This document shows, piece by piece, positions 6,461 to 10,029 of a stretch of 10,029 nt of DNA. Position numbers and translations under genes: made by a program. Source of the DNA: Dysgonamonadaceae bacterium (lineage in GTDB: Bacteria > Bacteroidota > Bacteroidia > Bacteroidales > Azobacteroidaceae). The stretch lies in assembly GCA_031255425.1 (NCBI GenBank), contig JAIRSN010000152.1:1-10029 (forward strand). The letters run 5' to 3'. Each line of letters opens with the position of its first letter. The first letter of the stretch is position 1. Below the pieces are notes generated by a model that did not search any database, was not told where the DNA came from, and saw only the letters and a list, made by a program, of their open reading frames with translations.

Positions 6461-8359
6461 ATGAAGACGATTATCGATTTATTTGAAAGCAGCGTACAGC
6501 AATACGCCGGCAACACGTTCCTTTGGGAAAAGAAAACAGACCGGTTCGAGCCGGTAACGTATGCCGAAACGAAGAAGAGAGTATACCGTTTCGCCGCCGG
6601 GTTGATCCGGTTGGGCGTTCAAGCCGGGGATAAAATCGCCCTGCTTTCGGAAGGCCGCAACGACTGGGTGATCGGGGAATTGGGGATTCTCTACGCCGGC
6701 GCGGTGAACGTGCCCCTGTCCATCAAACTGGAAGAACGCAATGACTTGATTTTCCGGATCCGGCATTCCGAATCCCAATACATCCTGGTTTCCGGCGCCC
6801 AGCTAAAGAAAATCAGGGCGATTATCAACGAATGTCCCCTGGTGAAACAAATCATTGTTTTCGATCCGCAAAGCGTTTATGAGGAAAACGAAAGGCTCTT
6901 TGAAACGGTTTTGACGGCAGGCGATCAATACCTCGAAGCGAACGAAGCCGCTGTGATACAACGGAGCCGGGCGGTGAAAGACGACGATATGGCGAACATC
7001 AGCTACACTTCGGGGACAACCGCCGACCCGAAAGGAATCATGCTCTCGCACCGGAACTACACGGCAAATGTAGAACAAGCCATGTCGCTGATTCACATCG
7101 AACCGGAAGACAGCAACCTGATTATCATCCCGCTGGATCATTGCTTCGGGCATGTAGCCGGCTTCTATTCTTTTATGGCCTATGGCGCTAACGTGGCAAC
7201 GGTTCAAGTGGGACGTTCGCCGATGGAAAGCCTCAAAAATATCCCGTTGAATATCAAAGAATTTAAGCCGACCGTCCTGATGAGTGTGCCGGCTTTGGCG
7301 AAAAATTTCCGTAAAAACATCGAGAACACCATCCGGCAACAGGGTCCAACGGCGGAAAAACTTTTCAAACACGCGCTGAAAACGGCATACGCTTACAACA
7401 AAGAAGGATTTAACAGGGGGGGATTCGGACAAATTCACCGCAAAATCCTGCTCAAACTATACGATAAAATCCTTTTCTCCAAAGTGCGCCGGGCATTGGG
7501 CGGCCAACTGAAATTCTTTATCGGGGGAGGCGCTCTGCTGGATATTGAGTTGCAACGGTTTTTCTATGCCATCGGCATTCCGATGTTTCAGGGTTACGGT
7601 TTAAGCGAAGCCACCCCGGTGATTGCATCCAATACCCTTCAAAGGCACAAGTTGGGTTCTTCCGGCGTGTTGGTGGAAGGGCTGGAATTGAAAATCTGCG
7701 ACCTGGACGGCAACGAATTACCCTTGGGCGAAAAGGGCGAGATTGTAGTGAAGGGCGAAAATGTGATGCTGGGCTATTGGAAAAATCCCGAAGCAACAAA
7801 AGAAACCATCCGGAACGGCTGGCTGCACACCGGCGATATGGGTTACATGGATTCCGACGGGTTTTTGTACGTTCTGGGCAGGTTCAAAAGTTTGCTGATC
7901 AGTAGCGACGGGGAAAAATACAGCCCGGAGGGAATTGAAGAAGCGATAGTAGATAAAACCCGGTACATCGACCAGTTGTTGTTGCACAACAATCAGGATC
8001 CGTATACCGTCGCGCTGGTTGTTCCGGACAAAGAGCAACTGAAAAAGCACGTCCAACATCTCCACCCGGATTTATCCTGGGATTCGAGAGAAGCCAAAGA
8101 ATTGGCATTGCTTAAAATACAGGAAATTATCAACCAGTATAAATCCAACGGAATCTATGCGGGCGAATATCCCGAACGTTGGTTGCCGGCAGCGATCGCC
8201 GTCCTTCCGGAAGCGTTTACCGAACAAAACACGTTGCTCAATTCATCCATGAAAATGGTTAGGGGAAAAATTGAAGAAAAATATGCCGGACGGCTGAAAC
8301 AACTTTATACACCGGAAGGGAAAAATATAATCAATCAGGCTAATCTGGATGCACTGTGA
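6461..8359 (+). CDS. Long-chain acyl-CoA synthetase, AMP-forming (FadD/LACS-like)
   Basis: This enzyme activates a fatty acid with ATP to an acyl-adenylate and then to acyl-CoA. It belongs to the ANL (AMP-binding) superfamily, at the cytoplasm or inner-membrane face. The 632 residues show the core motifs in order: phosphate loop YTSGTTADPKG at 182-192, YGLSEATP at 379-386, the TGD of LHTGDMG at 457-459, and GRFKSLLISSDGEKYSP at 473-489 at the hinge to the C-terminal lid. The lid's candidate catalytic lysine is K598 in the SSMKMVRGKI stretch, which resembles the TxKLKR form of eukaryote-like long-chain ligases (an alternative is K603). Length and motifs fit the bacterial long-chain acyl-CoA synthetase branch better than acetyl-CoA synthetases or peptide-synthetase modules. 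Fatty-acid chain length cannot be read from sequence. It is the last gene of the tight run, 27 bases after the fusion gene, with no Shine-Dalgarno. Its link to the envelope genes is inferred. Confidence 0.92.
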   Translation: MKTIIDLFESSVQQYAGNTFLWEKKTDRFEPVTYAETKKRVYRFAAGLIRLGVQAGDKIALLSEGRNDWVIGELGILYAGAVNVPLSIKLEERNDLIFRIRHSESQYILVSGAQLKKIRAIINECPLVKQIIVFDPQSVYEENERLFETVLTAGDQYLEANEAAVIQRSRAVKDDDMANISYTSGTTADPKGIMLSHRNYTANVEQAMSLIHIEPEDSNLIIIPLDHCFGHVAGFYSFMAYGANVATVQVGRSPMESLKNIPLNIKEFKPTVLMSVPALAKNFRKNIENTIRQQGPTAEKLFKHALKTAYAYNKEGFNRGGFGQIHRKILLKLYDKILFSKVRRALGGQLKFFIGGGALLDIELQRFFYAIGIPMFQGYGLSEATPVIASNTLQRHKLGSSGVLVEGLELKICDLDGNELPLGEKGEIVVKGENVMLGYWKNPEATKETIRNGWLHTGDMGYMDSDGFLYVLGRFKSLLISSDGEKYSPEGIEEAIVDKTRYIDQLLLHNNQDPYTVALVVPDKEQLKKHVQHLHPDLSWDSREAKELALLKIQEIINQYKSNGIYAGEYPERWLPAAIAVLPEAFTEQNTLLNSSMKMVRGKIEEKYAGRLKQLYTPEGKNIINQANLDAL

Positions 8360-8375
8360 TTCCTTTTTAATTGGT

Positions 8376-8399
8376 CGAATGGAGATATTCCTCCATTCG
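8376..8399. repeat. Perfect 9-bp inverted repeat after the acyl-CoA ligase gene
   Basis: CGAATGGAG (8376-8384) and CTCCATTCG (8391-8399) are exact reverse complements with a six-base loop, ATATTC. It starts 17 bases after the ligase stop codon and would fold into a stable RNA hairpin. No U-tract follows on the plus strand, and the minus-strand continuation is A-rich, so it is not a textbook intrinsic terminator. It may be an RNA 3'-end stabiliser, a weak terminator or an operator for the downstream ABC genes. Confidence 0.55.
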
Positions 8400-8472
8400 T
8401 GCCGAAAGGATGTTTTCAAGAAATTATACTTTAATATCAATTATTCAGACTCCTTTCGTCATCTAAAATAGA

Positions 8473-8988
8473 ATGAAAATTCGCCGTCTCTTTTTATTAA
8501 AATGGAAATCATTTGTCCGGCATCCGCTGCTGGAGCAGACCCTTTTATTCCGGTTTCTGGCAGGGGCTTACCTGCTTTCTTCGTTCTATGTGATTTACCG
8601 GGGCGGATTCTTTCTGGATGATTTCAGCCGGCTATTGTTCCCGGCGATAACGAACCCTGTGAATGTTTTTTTGATTTCGATTCTTTCCTTGCTTTTACCC
8701 GATTTCGTCCTGAAATTTATGCTGAAAAAAGACCGGCACCCATTTATTTCCATCCGGCGGTTCCCCGGCAGCGCAAAAAGTGTATCCGTCTATCTTGTTG
8801 TCAATGAATTGTTTCGTTTTTGGAATTATTATCTACTGTTCTTTTTCTCCGCTTACTTAACAACAAACATCTATCCTCAATACGGATTGTCCGTTACCCT
8901 CGGTTCTTTTGCAATTGTATACGCAGCCCAGGTGCTGGTCAGCCAATTGATTATTTATATCAAACAAAGCGGAAGCCTCTTTTTTTGA
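8473..8988 (+). CDS. ABC-2-type permease, N-terminal part (DUF5687-like)
   Basis: The 171-residue product starts with a basic, amphipathic segment (MKIRRLFLLKWKSFVRHP) much like the start I recall for DUF5687 permeases of Bacteroidota, which have a WxSFxR pattern. Four hydrophobic segments follow at about 24-42, 58-80, 107-130 and 138-165, with a basic loop (KKDRHPFISIRRFPGSAK) between the second and third. It ends at a TGA right after a run of seven T's. The next frame begins seven bases later and carries the matching C-terminal part. Removing one T joins them into a single frame of about 326 residues. Its coding sequence may therefore be half of a frameshifted gene, half of a gene read by +1 slippage, or a true separate subunit. 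The ATPase gene directly downstream supports a role in ABC export; the substrate is unknown. Confidence 0.7.
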   Translation: MKIRRLFLLKWKSFVRHPLLEQTLLFRFLAGAYLLSSFYVIYRGGFFLDDFSRLLFPAITNPVNVFLISILSLLLPDFVLKFMLKKDRHPFISIRRFPGSAKSVSVYLVVNELFRFWNYYLLFFFSAYLTTNIYPQYGLSVTLGSFAIVYAAQVLVSQLIIYIKQSGSLFF

Positions 8989-8995
8989 TAAACTA

Positions 8996-9454
8996 ATGAT
9001 CATTCCTTCTTTCGGAAAAATTTTACAGGCGCGATATATTTTATGCCTCTTTTTTTCGTCCGCTTCATTCTTTCTTTTGCTGGTTTTGATGCCGCTTCAG
9101 GAGAAATTTCCGATCGAATTAACCGCTGTATTTCTTTACAGTATTGGCTTTATCACCCCGCTGTCTTTCAGCAGTATCTTGTTTGTAACAAACAAAATAG
9201 ATTTGTTTGGATCGCACTATAAAATGTTGACGAATCCGCCTTCTTCCCAATCATTTATTATGCTGTTGGTTTATCTGTTTTCGATCGCATCCGGAACCGG
9301 GCTGTTCTTCCTCTTTTCAATCCGGGTGGCAACGTATTTTATGCTTATTGCCGGAATAACGTCGATTTTACTGTCTCGTTTATGGTTCAACTATCTGTAC
9401 AGATGCTTTTATCCCAACAAATATGAAAAAATGGAGATTTTCAGAATTACTTAA
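8996..9454 (+). CDS. ABC-2-type permease, C-terminal part (DUF5687-like)
   Basis: The 152-residue frame has four hydrophobic segments at about 13-33, 42-65, 86-107 and 110-130. Its tail, FYPNKYEKMEIFRIT, resembles the KYxxxxxFR ending I recall for DUF5687 permeases, and the FGKILQARY near its start resembles that family's mid-protein KxILR segment. These similarities suggest it is the second half of the permease begun at 8473. It is in the +1 frame relative to that gene, and the intervening bases read D-K-L-M without a stop, so one base of the T run separates the two. It has its own ATG at 8996, with no Shine-Dalgarno, so independent translation cannot be excluded. The two parts sum to about 326 residues, shorter than the roughly 480-500 I recall for the family, so a central part appears to be missing. 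The ATPase gene starts 12 bases downstream. Confidence 0.65.
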   Translation: MIIPSFGKILQARYILCLFFSSASFFLLLVLMPLQEKFPIELTAVFLYSIGFITPLSFSSILFVTNKIDLFGSHYKMLTNPPSSQSFIMLLVYLFSIASGTGLFFLFSIRVATYFMLIAGITSILLSRLWFNYLYRCFYPNKYEKMEIFRIT

Positions 9455-9466
9455 AATGGATTCGTT

Positions 9467-10029
9467 ATGGAAATAGAAATTAAAAATTTGGAGAAAAGAT
9501 ACAACAGGCAAACTGTTTTATCTATCGGCGAACTGTCCCTCAATAAGGGCGAATTAACCGGATTAATTGGCAACAACGGCGCCGGCAAAACAACTTTACT
9601 CCGCTTGTTAATTGATTTAATAAAAGCCGATTCCGGAGCTGTTTATTCGAGAAATAAAAAGGTAAGTAAAACAGAAGGCTGGAAACAGTACACTTCCGCT
9701 TATATTGATTCCGGTTTTTTAATTGAATTTCTTACGCCTGAAGAATATTTCGGCTTTATTGCATCCAATTACAATATAAGCGATTCCGGACTGAAAGAAA
9801 CGCTTAACCGGTTCACGGATTTTATGAACGGTGAAATTATGGGGAAAAAGAAATACATCCGGGATTTCTCCACCGGGAACCGGCAAAAAACGGGAATTAT
9901 CGGAGCCGCAATCAGCCGGCCTGAAATCTTAATTTTGGATGAACCGTTTAATTTTCTGGATCCTTCTTCGCAAATCATCCTGAAACGGCTTTTGCTGGAA
10001 TACAATCAATCTTACGGGACAACGGTTTT
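9467..10029 (+). CDS. ABC transporter ATP-binding protein (3' end cut by window edge)
   Basis: This is the nucleotide-binding subunit that powers the adjacent permease, at the cytoplasmic face of the membrane. From ATG 9467, 187 residues are visible. The Walker A site GNNGAGKTT is at 35-43, the signature motif is the variant FSTGNRQKTG at 134-143, Walker B ILILDEP is at 154-160, and the D-loop NFLDP is at 162-166. The H-loop and C-terminus lie beyond the window; the family is usually about 220-240 residues. The Q-loop region (SAYIDSGFLIEFLTPEEYF, about 77-95) has no glutamine at the expected place; the segment then continues with LTPEEYF as in related ATPases. An earlier ATG at 9456 is followed in frame by TAG and is not the start. 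Spacing of 12 bases after the permease frame indicates one operon. The substrate cannot be inferred. Confidence 0.92.
   Translation, partial: MEIEIKNLEKRYNRQTVLSIGELSLNKGELTGLIGNNGAGKTTLLRLLIDLIKADSGAVYSRNKKVSKTEGWKQYTSAYIDSGFLIEFLTPEEYFGFIASNYNISDSGLKETLNRFTDFMNGEIMGKKKYIRDFSTGNRQKTGIIGAAISRPEILILDEPFNFLDPSSQIILKRLLLEYNQSYGTTV

Larger units (their letters stand above)
8473..9454 (+). pseudogene. Alternative reading: one permease gene broken by a +1 frameshift
   Basis: This entry records the two preceding frames as one locus. The first ends TTT TTT TGA at 8980-8988. In the +1 frame the text continues GAT AAA CTA ATG with no stop into the second frame. The joined product would have eight hydrophobic segments with DUF5687-like features at both ends. 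A single T gained in the seven-T run (8980-8986), a homopolymer read error, or programmed +1 slippage would each explain it. The ATPase gene downstream appears intact as far as it can be read, which argues against general decay. Confidence 0.45.

Noticed and set aside
6803..7438. Open frame of 211 codons on the minus strand
   Set aside because: It is a shadow of the acyl-CoA ligase gene, opposite its phosphate-loop region.
8427..8434. TACTTTAA as a -7 box for the ABC genes
   Set aside because: It misses the last two bases of the TAnnTTTG consensus and has no clear -33 partner, so it is too weak to list as a promoter.
1..10029. CRISPR arrays, tRNA or rRNA genes, transposons, phage genes
   Set aside because: No regularly spaced repeats, cloverleaf sequences, rRNA motifs or transposase/integrase motifs were seen on either strand.

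Overview
The window looks like a stretch of a Bacteroidota (Bacteroidales-type) chromosome. The evidence is the AT-rich leaders that mostly lack Shine-Dalgarno sites, several TAnnTTTG-type -7 promoter boxes typical of that phylum, an MnmA of the form I recall from Bacteroides relatives, the M23 peptidase - dxr - rseP gene order I recall from that group, and a permease resembling the Bacteroidota-specific DUF5687 family. The genus cannot be fixed from the sequence alone. No rRNA, tRNA, CRISPR array, insertion sequence or prophage gene was seen.

Layout. (1) Minus strand, 1-1046: mnmA, the tRNA 2-thiouridylase, lacking only its last few residues at the window edge. (2) 1047-1157: a short divergent intergenic region with a candidate -7 box for each direction. 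(3) 1158-1361: a small two-helix membrane protein of unknown function. (4) 1362-1542: a non-coding stretch with a GC-rich hairpin, a 17-base direct repeat and candidate promoters. (5) 1543-8359: a co-directional run of five tightly spaced genes. These are a membrane-anchored M23 (LytM-like) peptidase starting at TTG, dxr (MEP isoprenoid pathway), rseP (site-2 protease), a secreted CapA-like/NlpC-P60 fusion protein, and a long-chain acyl-CoA ligase. (6) 8360-8472: a non-coding gap with a perfect 9-bp inverted repeat. (7) 8473-10029: an ABC-2-type export module with two membrane-protein reading frames and an ATP-binding subunit cut by the window end.

How it fits together. The five-gene run has a cell-envelope theme: peptidoglycan cleavage (M23 and NlpC/P60), isoprenoid precursors for undecaprenyl phosphate and quinones (Dxr), intramembrane proteolysis (RseP) and fatty-acid activation (acyl-CoA ligase). 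The functional link is an inference from spacing and gene families.

The two observations most worth following are these. First, the permease of the ABC module is split into two frames at a run of seven T's, and a one-base shift would join them without a stop. The UUU UGA context would also allow clean +1 slippage. Second, a CapA-type metallophosphatase-like domain and an NlpC/P60 cysteine peptidase sit in one secreted polypeptide. Nothing in the window is clearly a wholly new system; most of it is ordinary core genome.
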